From an uncultured Candidatus Saccharibacteria bacterium (GTDB lineage Bacteria > Patescibacteriota > Saccharimonadia > Saccharimonadales > Saccharimonadaceae), in contig CAMYUL010000001.1 in NCBI GenBank assembly GCA_947302125.1, positions 1-54,257 of the forward strand: a DNA stretch of 54,257 nt, given 5' to 3'. The position numbers and the translations under genes are program-made. This document shows, in pieces, positions 10,060 to 17,927 of the stretch. The notes beneath the pieces are model-generated. The model searched no databases. It had not been told where the DNA came from and was given only the letters and a program-made list of their open reading frames with translations. Within the stretch, counting starts at the first letter, position 1. Every line of letters begins with the position of its first letter.

Positions 10060-10065
10060 AGTTTA
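10060..10065 (-). promoter_or_regulatory. -10-like TAAACT, 6 nt before the GTG start
   Basis: On the minus strand TAAACT (10065-10060) ends 6 nt before GTG 10053-10051. TTGCAG lies 18 nt farther up as a possible -35. This supports the GTG start of the lamin-tail protein. Confidence 0.45.
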
Positions 10066-10193
10066 GCACGGGCGGAGAAATGACTGCAAGCATAAGCGTG
10101 CGAAAAAATATTGTAGAATTTACAACATAGCAAAAATTGCAAGCATAAAATCAAAGTGCGTAAATTGGGGATGCATAATTTCAGTACGTAATG

Positions 10194-10222
10194 TTGACAT
10201 TACTCAAAATGCGTGATAGAAT
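10194..10222 (+). promoter_or_regulatory. Promoter of the initiator tRNA gene
   Basis: TTGACA (10194-10199) and TAGAAT (10217-10222) have 17-nt spacing. The mature tRNA begins 11 nt after the -10. The rest of 10066-10193 is AT-rich and holds only short direct repeats (TGCAAGCATAA at 10085 and 10138). Confidence 0.8.
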
Positions 10223-10233
10223 ATAGGGTGTAT

Positions 10234-10310
10234 CGCGGGGTAGAGCAGCCTGGTAGCTCGTTTGGCTCATAACCAAAAGGTCGTTGGTTCAAATCCAACC
10301 CCCGCCACCA
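10234..10310 (+). tRNA. tRNA-fMet (initiator, anticodon CAT) with CCA encoded
   Basis: This 77-nt cloverleaf folds completely, and CCA is encoded. Initiator features are an unpaired 1:72 position (C1 opposite C72), the A11:U24 pair in the D stem, the AGCCTGGTAGCTC D arm as in E. coli fMet, and a CTCATAA anticodon loop. Two departures stand out: position 72 is C rather than A, and the anticodon stem is TTTGG/CCAAA. The usual three consecutive G-C pairs are therefore reduced to two, with U29:A41 replacing G29:C41. It has its own promoter and terminator. Confidence 0.95.
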
Positions 10311-10324
10311 AGACCATATACAGT

Positions 10325-10345
10325 TCGGCGTTTGGCCGATTTTTT
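10325..10345 (+). terminator. Rho-independent terminator of tRNA-fMet
   Basis: Stem TCGGC/GCCGA (10325-10329 with 10335-10339) with a 5-nt loop is followed by six T. It lies next to the stop codon of the convergent ATP-grasp gene. Confidence 0.8.
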
Positions 10346-10346
10346 G

Positions 10347-11078
10347 TTATATATCTAAGATGTCAGCCAATAACGATTCGTCATATAGTTCCACAAAGCG
10401 CTTAAACTGCGGCGAACGATTCACCTCAACTAACTTCAGGTCGCCATTCTGCAATATAGCTAAGTCGATGCCTATAAAATCAAGTTCAGATCGCTCGACT
10501 ATCTTTCTGCAAAAATCTTTTTCTCTCTTCCCCAAATTGCGTTTGCCGATTATCTTAACCTTTGATTCCACGGATTTGCTGGACTTGACGGTGGCTTGCT
10601 CAATAACCTTTCCAAATATCGCATAAACACGTAATTCTTCATTGATGTCCATCAAGTCTTGGACAATCCAGTCATCGTTAAATTCCGCTTTATGGAAACA
10701 GATACCCCTGGCTCGCTGCGAAATACGCTTTTTTGCCAAATGTTTACCTTCCTTAAAGTCAACTTCTGATGGCAAGAATGTATTCGGCATAAATTCATGG
10801 TACCGCCTGAATTGATTATACTTATCCTCGTACTCCTCAATAGTCTCAAACGAGTCTACATTATCAATACTTTTCGAAAAATTAAATATACTGAGTGCTT
10901 TCTTGACATACTGGCCCACTGACGGTAGTATTTTTTCGTCGTTAAACGGATCCCGTAAATAAATATAATCATAGGATTGTTTTTCACTTGGAAGCTTATC
11001 ATACCGATATACGTGCCACCCGTGTCTCTCAAAAAACTGCGCAGATAAATCTTGACTAGTTGTAATAATTGCCTTCAT
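10347..11078 (-). CDS. ATP-grasp (RimK-like) ligase
   Basis: This 243-residue protein has the late ATP-grasp motifs. These include KKRISQRARGICF (P-loop-like strand), WIVQDLMDINEELRVYAIFG (adenine-binding strand and Arg), then LDFIGIDLAI and LVEVNRSPQF, which carry the metal-binding Asp and the Glu-x-Asn pair. RimK-like enzymes join an amino acid or amine to a carboxylate using ATP. The N-terminal part (1 to about 100) is short and atypical, so the substrate cannot be deduced. It is next to and codirectional with a DUF1704 metallopeptidase but has its own leaderless promoter in the 31-nt gap. The convergent tRNA terminator abuts its stop codon. The fold is fairly sure; the reaction is open. 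Confidence 0.72.
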   Translation of the reverse strand: MKAIITTSQDLSAQFFERHGWHVYRYDKLPSEKQSYDYIYLRDPFNDEKILPSVGQYVKKALSIFNFSKSIDNVDSFETIEEYEDKYNQFRRYHEFMPNTFLPSEVDFKEGKHLAKKRISQRARGICFHKAEFNDDWIVQDLMDINEELRVYAIFGKVIEQATVKSSKSVESKVKIIGKRNLGKREKDFCRKIVERSELDFIGIDLAILQNGDLKLVEVNRSPQFKRFVELYDESLLADILDI

Positions 11079-11084
11079 GGGATT

Positions 11085-11090
11085 ATTATA
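11085..11090 (-). promoter_or_regulatory. -10 box TATAAT, 6 nt before the ATP-grasp ATG
   Basis: TATAAT on the minus strand (11090-11085) leaves six bases before ATG 11078. It lies between the metallopeptidase stop codon and the ligase, so the ligase can be transcribed separately. Confidence 0.6.
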
Positions 11091-11109
11091 TCACTGATTT
11101 ATTTTTTGT

Positions 11110-12558
11110 CTAAATAGCGCCCTTGGTGCGGTTCTCGTAGGCAAACTGTGCCTGCTCTGGGTCCTGGTAGTTAATCTTGCCAGTCAAGAATAGCTCGTCA
11201 AATAGTTCCGGATCATCTATATGCTTTTCAATAAATTCCCAAACACGATTAGCCCCGTTATAATAAATGAGATCTTTGTTGTTTGGTAATTCTCCAGTGC
11301 CACGAAAACAACGCTGGACATCATTAAAGACCGCATCCGTTTTTTCACCGGTCAGTTGCTTTAATCTACACTGAATGTTGTAGACTTCACGAAAATTCTT
11401 ACCCATGAAAGTGGCCAGCCCAATATTAATATAGTGACTAACGCCGGAATCTTTATATTCCCCATTAATCGCCTGCTCGACAGCCATCGCTACGCCATCG
11501 TCAAACTCTTCATTATTGGGTAGTCCCGAAGAAAAAGCTGCCACAGGATGGTCAACATATGGAATAGCGCGCATCACATGAGTGCCAAGCTCATGAACGA
11601 TGAGGGCCTTCGCACGCTCAGGTGTGTATATTTTTCCTTCTGGGAAAATTATACAACGGTTTTTCCCTTCATGCTTGACCGAAGCGTTACCAGCATTTGG
11701 ATCAATCTTTGCATGATAAGTGTCGTCTTGTATTTCTTCTTTAAGAATCTCATTAATGATGTCGACCATGTCTTCAGAGCTAAAGCTCTCCTTACCTTCT
11801 GGGATGTGTCCCAGAAAGCCACCATAGAAATCATTAACTAGTTCGGAGAAACGCTCAATAGTTTCTGGTTGAGGTCTGAAACGCTCACTAGTCGCTTCTG
11901 GGATTTGGCCAATATCCTCTAGGAGTTCACTATAGACCTTTTTATCATCATCGGATAACCCATCGTAATCAACACTTGTTAGTTTTTCTTTAAGAAGTGC
12001 GTAGAAGGTATTTTCGTCAATCTTGCCGTAAAGAGCCTCGTTGGCTTCACGATGTTGCTCCGCCATGAGCTGTTTCGACTCAGGATCGGCGGCTAAATTG
12101 TAAGCAATATTAGCAGCAAGAAAATCGTTCTTTTTGCGACAGTCATCAACGAGATAATTTAGAAGACGTCGACGAGAGTCAGATAAATCTGCGCTGTCAT
12201 TGAGCTTGCTTTCGGCTTGCTCTAAATATCTAAAGTTCTTGCTGATTTCGCTAGCTCTGAGGTTGCCGTATTCATAATTAGGCCTGGTCATTTCTGGATT
12301 TTGCAGAAATTCTTCTTTGGCTGCTTTGGTATTAGTCGGGTTTAAGCGTTCATAAACGGTGATATCAGATTCGGAAATCAGCTCGGAAATTTCATCAAAT
12401 GTTTTGTCGGCGGCCGTTTCGACTTTTTGCTTGGCTACCTGCACAGCTTCGCGCGCACTAGCCTCGTTAAAATCCCCGCTCATTGCGGCGAGAGATTCAA
12501 AACCTTGAGAATCTGCGTTTCCGGCTGATTCCCCGTTGCTATTTAGTATTTCCGGCAT
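11110..12558 (-). CDS. DUF1704 / MATCAP-like zinc metallopeptidase
   Basis: This 482-residue protein carries the HExxxH motif as VHELGTHVMR at residues 321-330 (H322, E323, H327). It is preceded by a strand (RCIIFPEGKIYTPERAKALI), as in the DUF1704 family. Bacterial members are named after a 'QEGLA' motif, and the eukaryotic relatives MATCAP remove C-terminal tyrosine from tubulin. Here the QEGLA position reads DDGVA, so the presumed third zinc ligand Glu would be Asp. An N-terminal helical region (1 to about 230) may be a substrate or partner domain. No signal peptide is seen, so it is probably cytoplasmic. It is the last gene of the operon from 14956, with GGAGGAAGGG before its ATG, and is followed by an ATP-grasp ligase. 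Confidence 0.75.
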   Translation of the reverse strand: MPEILNSNGESAGNADSQGFESLAAMSGDFNEASAREAVQVAKQKVETAADKTFDEISELISESDITVYERLNPTNTKAAKEEFLQNPEMTRPNYEYGNLRASEISKNFRYLEQAESKLNDSADLSDSRRRLLNYLVDDCRKKNDFLAANIAYNLAADPESKQLMAEQHREANEALYGKIDENTFYALLKEKLTSVDYDGLSDDDKKVYSELLEDIGQIPEATSERFRPQPETIERFSELVNDFYGGFLGHIPEGKESFSSEDMVDIINEILKEEIQDDTYHAKIDPNAGNASVKHEGKNRCIIFPEGKIYTPERAKALIVHELGTHVMRAIPYVDHPVAAFSSGLPNNEEFDDGVAMAVEQAINGEYKDSGVSHYINIGLATFMGKNFREVYNIQCRLKQLTGEKTDAVFNDVQRCFRGTGELPNNKDLIYYNGANRVWEFIEKHIDDPELFDELFLTGKINYQDPEQAQFAYENRTKGAI

Positions 12559-12575
12559 ACCCTTCCTCCGATGAG

Positions 12576-13949
12576 TTATTTGCTGTTTACGATTTTCTTG
12601 GCAGCGGTCTTGACCAAGGACGACCAGGCATTAGCTGGGTGCGGGGTGGCAGCAATTTGAAGAAGCGGGATATTGTGGCGAATCGCCAAAGCGATTTCCT
12701 GCAAACATTCGGCAGCGCGAGGCCCAACCATAGTTGCGCCAAGAACCTTACCTTGATGATCAACAATAATCTTGAGAAAACCAATTCTACAGTCGCTAGT
12801 CGTGGAGGCAATTGCGTCGGAAAGTGGAACGATAACCTTCTTGAATTTCTTGGACTGCTTCTTAAGTTCTTCTTCTGTACGACCAACAGTGGCGATCTCT
12901 GGGCTAGTGCTCAAAGTACGCATGAAGCCCTCATAATTGACGAAGGCCTTATTTCTGCCAATCATGTTCATGACAGCGATTTCTGCAGTATAAATTGCTC
13001 TTTCTGTGGAGCTTTCACCGCCGATGACATCGCCAGCGGCAAAAATATTTCTGGCGCTAGTTTGCAAAGTCTTGTCGACTACGAGCCCATTCTTGTCAAA
13101 GCTAACGCGAGCATTTTGTAAGCCCAAATCAGTAGCTGGTTTTCTGCCAGTGGCAAGGACGATAGTATCGACACGAACGGTCTTTTCCTGTCCGCCACGC
13201 ATAAAGACAACGCGAGAAGAAATCTTATCCTTTTCTAGAGCGGTTACACGAGTGTTAGTAAAGGTCTTAATACCGAGTCTCTTAGCGAGATATTGTTCCA
13301 TGACCTGGCCGACTTCTTCGTCTTCTCTCGGGAGTAGACGTGGAGCCATTTCGACAATGACAACCTTGGCGCCAAGCTCAGCATAATACTCAGCAATCTC
13401 GCAGCCGCTAGCTCCACCGCCGACGATGAGCACGGCCTTTGGCGGGCGAGCAACGGTAAGAGCGCTAGATGGAGTATAATACGGAACGGCGTCCAAGCCA
13501 GAAATGCCATTTTCCTTCATTTCGGTGCCAGTGGCAATTAGGAACTTATTGGCAGAGATTTGCTCGTGGCCTTCGATGGAGAGATCATATGGGCCAACAA
13601 AGTGAGCCTTGCCTTTGATGAAAGTGACACCTTTTTCTTCTAAGGCTTTGCGATCAAACTTGGCGCGATTAATTGCGCGCTCTTTCCAATGCATAACAGT
13701 TGGATAATTATAGCGCAAAGTGGCCGAAGTCATGCCAAATCTACTACCGGCAATAGCGTCAGCGTAAAGATGCGAGAACGTAAATAAAGCATTCTGCGGG
13801 ATGTCACGGTCATTGATTGCGGAGCCACCCCAGCGGTCTTGTTCAACGACTGCTACTTTGCGGCCTGCTGCAGACAACTGCTTTGCTGCGGTCATACCGG
13901 CTACGCCGCCACCAATAATGATAAATTCGTAATTAAATCTTTTTGCCAT
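12576..13949 (-). CDS. FAD/NAD(P)-dependent oxidoreductase of the disulfide-reductase family without redox cysteines
   Basis: This 457-residue two-dinucleotide flavoprotein resembles dihydrolipoamide dehydrogenase and mercuric reductase. FAD binds at IIIGGGVAGMTAAKQL (about 10-25) and IFAAGDVIGG (about 309-318). NAD(P) binds at VLIVGGGASGCEIAEYYAE. A C-terminal dimerisation domain is present. The active-site CxxxxC is replaced: the segment reads GGSAINDRDIP, with Ala44 and Asp49 where cysteines are expected. At the C-terminus the usual HPxxxE dyad reads HPANAW. It cannot use the normal dithiol mechanism. Cys-less homologues such as mycobacterial LpdA act as quinone reductases, so quinone or oxygen reduction is a reasonable inference. 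It lies in an operon with 10-17 nt gaps on both sides. Confidence 0.85.
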   Translation of the reverse strand: MAKRFNYEFIIIGGGVAGMTAAKQLSAAGRKVAVVEQDRWGGSAINDRDIPQNALFTFSHLYADAIAGSRFGMTSATLRYNYPTVMHWKERAINRAKFDRKALEEKGVTFIKGKAHFVGPYDLSIEGHEQISANKFLIATGTEMKENGISGLDAVPYYTPSSALTVARPPKAVLIVGGGASGCEIAEYYAELGAKVVIVEMAPRLLPREDEEVGQVMEQYLAKRLGIKTFTNTRVTALEKDKISSRVVFMRGGQEKTVRVDTIVLATGRKPATDLGLQNARVSFDKNGLVVDKTLQTSARNIFAAGDVIGGESSTERAIYTAEIAVMNMIGRNKAFVNYEGFMRTLSTSPEIATVGRTEEELKKQSKKFKKVIVPLSDAIASTTSDCRIGFLKIIVDHQGKVLGATMVGPRAAECLQEIALAIRHNIPLLQIAATPHPANAWSSLVKTAAKKIVNSK

Positions 13950-13959
13950 AATGAATCCT

Positions 13960-14262
13960 TTATATTATCTTACCACGATTTTTATAAATAAACGCTAGGT
14001 CCTTGCTATACTTCTTAACCTCGTCGGCTACTTTCATGTTGATGTCGCTAGTGGTGACTTCGCCGCGTTTTTCTACCCATTTTGCGACTTTTTCGGCGAC
14101 TTTTCCGGAAAAACCTTTGGCTTCGCCAATTGGGATTTTGATGATCTTAGCTTCTTTTAAAAGTTCTTTTTCTAATGCGGCTTTTGAAAATGATTCTTTT
14201 TTGCTTGGAACTTTCTTTGGCGCTTTTTGTGATTTCTTGGATTCTTTTTTCTTAAATAACAT
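13960..14262 (-). CDS. Small Lys-rich protein with an ATP-cone-like C-terminus
   Basis: This 100-residue basic protein starts with a Lys/Ser-rich stretch (1-30, 'KKKESKKSQKAPKKVPSKKE'). A compact helical domain follows, ending TTSDINMKVADEVKKYSKD and AFIYKNRGKII. The final pattern (helix, 'TTSDIN', helix, Tyr-x-x-hydrophobic-Arg) recalls the C-terminal half of an ATP-cone, but the ATP-binding first half is missing, so this is a weak resemblance. Its ATG follows the stop codon of the upstream membrane-protein gene after 1 nt, and the flavoprotein follows after 10 nt, so it is certainly cotranscribed. A nucleic-acid or membrane-surface role would fit the charge. Function unknown. Confidence 0.6.
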   Translation of the reverse strand: MLFKKKESKKSQKAPKKVPSKKESFSKAALEKELLKEAKIIKIPIGEAKGFSGKVAEKVAKWVEKRGEVTTSDINMKVADEVKKYSKDLAFIYKNRGKII

Positions 14263-14263
14263 G

Positions 14264-14956
14264 TTAGGCCGCCTTTAAAATTTTAAATGCTAAAAGAAAT
14301 GCTGCTAGAACGAGGAAGCCGATGCCAGCCAAGACTCTGAGGAAATTCTTGTTCTTGATGCGCCATTTTTGAACATCGACGATAGTCTTTCCCTTTCTGA
14401 CCACAATGCGCATAACGAGAAGTGGAAGAACGGATAATATTGTGTAGATTGCAATTGCTAAAATTTGTAGGGCTTGCGGCAAGGCAATGATACTGTTGCC
14501 GGCAACCATAATTAAGATGATTGTAAATGGAGCTTCTGCGAAGCAAGCAAGCATGCCGAGACCGAAAGCTTCAGTGTTGCTTTCGGTAACGTTGGCGCGC
14601 TTATTGATATAGCGGGCGACGGACTTCGGGAGCCAAAGTTCTGTGCTCTTGCCGCGGCGATAGTAGAATGCCCAGACGCTGAGCGCAAGTGCGACAAGCA
14701 CGCCGACGACAATGGTCAACATAGCTGGGTTCATCTCGCCCTGGCAAATGATGTAAATAATAAACCCGACGGCGGAAACTGATAGACCGGTAAGTAGAGC
14801 GTTGCCAAAGATATAATTAGTAACTAGGGCGCGGGTGCGCAAAGAAACATGTTTGCCAAGGCTAGCATGATATAAGATTAGAAGAGTGCCAATACCGAGT
14901 TGCAACATGGCGTGCACTACACCTGCCAAAAGCACTACGAACAAATCTGGCTTCAT
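14264..14956 (-). CDS. Six-TM integral membrane protein, first gene of the flavoprotein operon
   Basis: This 230-residue protein is almost entirely hydrophobic, with about six membrane helices. One longer basic cytoplasmic loop lies in the middle (about 100-125, 'YYRRGKSTELWLPKSVARY') and another near the end (KWRIKNKNFLR). A conserved-looking stretch GLGMLACFAEAPFTIILIM contains Cys, Glu and Pro in a helix. The layout (three plus three helices, gap in between, acidic residue in the fourth helix) resembles LysE/GAP-type small exporters, but I do not recognise the family. It heads the operon membrane protein - Lys-rich protein - flavoprotein - metallopeptidase and has a leaderless start. Confidence 0.65.
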   Translation of the reverse strand: MKPDLFVVLLAGVVHAMLQLGIGTLLILYHASLGKHVSLRTRALVTNYIFGNALLTGLSVSAVGFIIYIICQGEMNPAMLTIVVGVLVALALSVWAFYYRRGKSTELWLPKSVARYINKRANVTESNTEAFGLGMLACFAEAPFTIILIMVAGNSIIALPQALQILAIAIYTILSVLPLLVMRIVVRKGKTIVDVQKWRIKNKNFLRVLAGIGFLVLAAFLLAFKILKAA

Positions 14957-14962
14957 AGTTCT

Positions 14963-14968
14963 AGTATA
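14963..14968 (-). promoter_or_regulatory. -10 box TATACT, 6 nt before the ATG
   Basis: TATACT (minus strand 14968-14963) is followed by six bases and ATG 14956. It drives the four-gene operon down to 11110. A 7-bp palindrome TAATCTG-GCAAT-CAGATTA (14981-14999) lies behind it over the pilin stop codon. Confidence 0.5.
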
Positions 14969-14996
14969 TCACGCTTAAGCTAATCTGGCAATCAGA

Positions 14997-16265
14997 TTAA
15001 ATGTAGGCACTGTTGGCACAACCGCTGACGGCGCCGTTGTCGGCCTTCTTACAGTTGTTAGTAACGTAATAGCTCTTGTTGAGTTCGTTGTCTTTGCCGG
15101 AAAGGTAAAGTGAGTATTCTGGGAATGGATAGTAAACATCGACAAGCTCGATGCGGGTTTCTACGCGGCGATAAAGATCATTGGCACGGCCAGTGGAATC
15201 TACGGCAGCCTGGACACCGGTAAACTTGGTATGGTCAGTACACTTGCCCTCACTTACGGCAGTACACAAAGTGACGGAAACGTCAGTGTTTGGCTGTTCG
15301 TAAGGAATGTTGACGCGAAGGAAGCGCGTAGCCTGAGCTGGAGGAGTCTTGCGGAAGGTAGGAGGTAGCTCGACCGTAACGGTACAGGCAAAGTCGGAAG
15401 TGTCGTTACAGTTAACATTGATCGGAGCGTTGTCGTATTTATCAGAGTGATCGAGCACGTTGGCGGCGGTAATTAAATTGGTACCGCCGGATTGAACTGG
15501 CTTGAGGACGAGAAGCGAGTGGTCGGTGCCATCGGAAGCATCATTGTTGGCGCTGAGCTCACCTAGGGTGAAGTATGGTTGGCCGTTATTAGAATCGGTT
15601 TGGAAGATTTCGAAAGTGATAACTGGTGGAGCGTAAGTTGTACTGGCTTTTTCTAGAACATTGGCGCTCATATATTTATTAGTAATGTCGCTAACGTTGT
15701 TGGCGTACCAGCTAAACTCAATGGCATTGACGCTGTTGATGTCGGCAGAGCGGAGTGGAATAATGCGGACGTCATCGGAAGAAGTCAGAGTTGTGAGGTA
15801 GTCATCGGTTTCTTCAGTGATTTTGACGCAGGTGTAAGCTTGCGCTAGCTCATAGGAGTTGCCGATGTCAGTAGAGTGCTGAGTTTCCTGAATAATGACC
15901 TCGTGCTGGTCTTCCTGGTCGCGGCCGAGAACTCTCTGCACTACGTCACAATCGTCGTTGTTGGCACCTTGTTCCATTTGATAAATAATGTCTGGGCAGG
16001 TGCCGGAAGTGGCGCCGTTTTTGCCAACAGCACCTTGAGAAAGACAGTCGTGGTATTTGAGGAGAGCAATTTTGGCGTCTTCCACGCCAGCGAGAGCAGA
16101 ATCGTAAGCGGACTGATACAAATCAGCGTTGGTTGACTCAGTAGCATCATTTAAAATAATGCGGATAAAGCTAAGGGTGATAACGCCAAAAATGAGCGTT
16201 AAGAAGACGACAATGTAAATAGACACTGCGCCGGATTTATATTTTGTAATGGTGTGTTTAGACAT
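14997..16265 (-). CDS. PilX-like pilus-associated protein
   Basis: This 422-residue protein is the last gene of the pilin operon. A short basic N-terminus (MSKHTITKYKSGAVSIYIVV) leads into one hydrophobic helix (about 12-36). A long helix with 'SAYDSALAGVEDAKIALLKY' follows, which resembles PilX N-terminal regions that lack the classical GFTLxE prepilin motif. The remaining periplasmic/exterior part holds several cysteines (for example CPDIIYQ, DDCDVVQ, NVNCNDTSDFAC, CTAVSEGKC), so disulfides are likely. It overlaps the upstream gene by 8 nt. It is probably a minor pilin or pilus-assembly accessory protein. The stop codon lies in a 7-bp palindrome at 14981-14999, a poor terminator without a T-tract. 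Confidence 0.65.
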   Translation of the reverse strand: MSKHTITKYKSGAVSIYIVVFLTLIFGVITLSFIRIILNDATESTNADLYQSAYDSALAGVEDAKIALLKYHDCLSQGAVGKNGATSGTCPDIIYQMEQGANNDDCDVVQRVLGRDQEDQHEVIIQETQHSTDIGNSYELAQAYTCVKITEETDDYLTTLTSSDDVRIIPLRSADINSVNAIEFSWYANNVSDITNKYMSANVLEKASTTYAPPVITFEIFQTDSNNGQPYFTLGELSANNDASDGTDHSLLVLKPVQSGGTNLITAANVLDHSDKYDNAPINVNCNDTSDFACTVTVELPPTFRKTPPAQATRFLRVNIPYEQPNTDVSVTLCTAVSEGKCTDHTKFTGVQAAVDSTGRANDLYRRVETRIELVDVYYPFPEYSLYLSGKDNELNKSYYVTNNCKKADNGAVSGCANSAYI

Positions 16266-17124
16266 CTGCTGCTCCTACTGCCTGTGCGGCGAAATTAAAT
16301 TTGTTAATAGCACAATAAGTGAACTCACTGATATATCCCTCTTGTGGGGCGGTACAATAACTACTGTCTGCCAGAATGTCGACATCGCCCTGTAAGCTGG
16401 CGAGAATGAAAGTACCAGCATAGAAGGCGTGGCCGGTTAAATTATGGCGGCCCGGTCTGAATACGTGCAAATCATAAATAGCTAGTTCTGTATCGGAATT
16501 GCCAAGGAGCTCTTCTGGCTCGCTCATGAGTGAGAGCGAAAGATTGTAAGTATCGGCATTAAGCTCATAGGTGCTGCCATTGAAGTTATTGCTACAAAGA
16601 TCATTTAGTGGGTCTTTGACTCTAAGCAAACGGAAGTCCTTGGTCTTGACGTCTGAGCCATCCTTAGGATAGGTGACTTCGATACGGTAATCTTTGATGG
16701 TGTTATTTTTGCCATTAAGAACGTAGCCGGAATTCCAAAGGTAGGTATAACGGCCAGTACAGAACAGGCCGAAAGTTGGAACGGAAGTAGAAGTAACGTC
16801 GCGAGTGACAAAGTTGTTAGAGCCATCGCTATAATACTGCTGATAAATATGTTTGTAGGCACCGTCAGCACGGCAGGCGACAGCAGCTTCTTCGGAAAGC
16901 CCAGAACATAGAATGTTAGTGTTGGCTAAGTTGCTGGCAGCGATGTGGTGATCGAAGTCATCGATAAGTTCCCTACCGCCGGCATTGACTGATTTGACGG
17001 ATAAGGTCTTTTGGTAAATTGAAGACATTTGAATAATAATGTAAGAAACCGTGACAAGCAGAACGCCGACGAATGACAGCGCGAGCGTGGTTTCTACCAT
17101 GGTAAAGGCTTTTCTTACTTTCAT
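16258..17124 (-). CDS. Type IV prepilin-like protein (PilW/GspJ-like)
   Basis: This 288-residue protein has a class III prepilin leader: MKVRKAFTMVETTLALSFVG has a short basic segment, then F(T/S)MVE with the conserved Glu at position +5 and a hydrophobic helix (about 12-35). Prepilin peptidase would cut before the Phe. This peptidase is not in the window. Here the residue before the cut is Ala instead of the usual Gly. The C-terminal domain has paired cysteines (CSGLSEEAAVAC, CTAPQ...TYC). The start overlaps the upstream stop codon by 4 nt (ATGA). Its position after PilV- and FimT-like genes matches the usual minor-pilin order and argues for the PilW/GspJ role. Confidence 0.72.
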   Translation of the reverse strand: MKVRKAFTMVETTLALSFVGVLLVTVSYIIIQMSSIYQKTLSVKSVNAGGRELIDDFDHHIAASNLANTNILCSGLSEEAAVACRADGAYKHIYQQYYSDGSNNFVTRDVTSTSVPTFGLFCTGRYTYLWNSGYVLNGKNNTIKDYRIEVTYPKDGSDVKTKDFRLLRVKDPLNDLCSNNFNGSTYELNADTYNLSLSLMSEPEELLGNSDTELAIYDLHVFRPGRHNLTGHAFYAGTFILASLQGDVDILADSSYCTAPQEGYISEFTYCAINKFNFAAQAVGAADV

Positions 17125-17927
17125 TTGATTCCCTCCACTAATTCTGGATTATATAAGCGGACGATGGTGCCGATGGTGCTTGGGCGATCCTGACCCGGAG
17201 CAACCCAACAAGTGTAGATATGGAAATCATAGAATTCTGGAGTAGGTTCGACAACGCTAGTATCGCTAGCGCTGTTAGTCTCGTCACGAGTAGCGATAAC
17301 CCAAAGGCCTTCGATGCGGGAGACGTAACGATAGTTGCCGGTCTCATACATTTGGTCAGAGTTATTGCCGTTGTCATCAATTACCAACTTTGGATCCTTG
17401 CCGGTAAATAATACGCGAGGATTGACCTGAGTGATGCCAAAGCGATCCGAGGCGTCCTTAGTAGAAACGATAATTTCCTTGAGATTGTTATTGTCAAAAG
17501 ATGCGTCTTTTGGATCAATAGCGCGAAAATCGACAACAAAAGCAGTCAGCTTATTGTTGCCAATGATACTCTTGTCGCCACCATTATAGATTTGGGCACA
17601 ATTGTCAACGGCAAGCTCCGGAACATTCTCAGCCTTGTTGACCATGCCGGAATTGAAGGCGTCACTGTCGCGGCTTAGGCGGTACCAAAGCTCGCGGTAA
17701 TCTTGCTGTTCTGGATGAAGCTCACGCTCGAGCGAGTACGAATTGTGAATGAAGCGGATGGCTTCGGCCTGAGAATTGATTTCATTTCTAGCCATGGTGA
17801 CCTCGAGGGAAGCTTGCGCGGTGGCAAGGCCGGAGTTCATGAGCAAAATAGAAAGCACAGCAACAAGTGAGAAGATCGCAATGGAAAATGCGACTTCGAC
17901 AATGGTGTCACCACGTTTTACTCGCAT
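17121..17927 (-). CDS. Type IV prepilin-like protein (PilV/GspI-like)
   Basis: This 268-residue protein begins MRVKRGDTIVEVAFSIAIF. It has a short basic leader, Gly at -1, then DTIVEV with Glu at +5 and a hydrophobic helix to about residue 30. The mature +1 residue is Asp instead of the usual Phe/Met, an oddity for prepilin peptidase. The rest is a soluble domain with a few cysteines (DNCAQIY, YTCWVAP) and Asn/Asp-rich loops. Reading frames overlap upstream by 10 nt and downstream by 4 nt, so the four pilin genes are translationally coupled. It is assigned as a minor pilin by leader and context. Confidence 0.7.
   Translation of the reverse strand: MRVKRGDTIVEVAFSIAIFSLVAVLSILLMNSGLATAQASLEVTMARNEINSQAEAIRFIHNSYSLERELHPEQQDYRELWYRLSRDSDAFNSGMVNKAENVPELAVDNCAQIYNGGDKSIIGNNKLTAFVVDFRAIDPKDASFDNNNLKEIIVSTKDASDRFGITQVNPRVLFTGKDPKLVIDDNGNNSDQMYETGNYRYVSRIEGLWVIATRDETNSASDTSVVEPTPEFYDFHIYTCWVAPGQDRPSTIGTIVRLYNPELVEGIK

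Noticed and set aside
10066-10193. Small regulatory RNA or extra gene before tRNA-fMet
   Set aside because: Only an AT-rich stretch with two TGCAAGCATAA copies and a promoter is seen. No hairpin-plus-T-tract or reading frame supports another gene.
12483-13121. 212-residue plus-strand reading frame
   Set aside because: It is a shadow of the flavoprotein and metallopeptidase genes, with no recognisable motifs.
14981-14999. Terminator at the end of the pilin operon
   Set aside because: The 7-bp palindrome overlaps the stop codon but lacks a T-tract on the minus strand. It is too weak to call.
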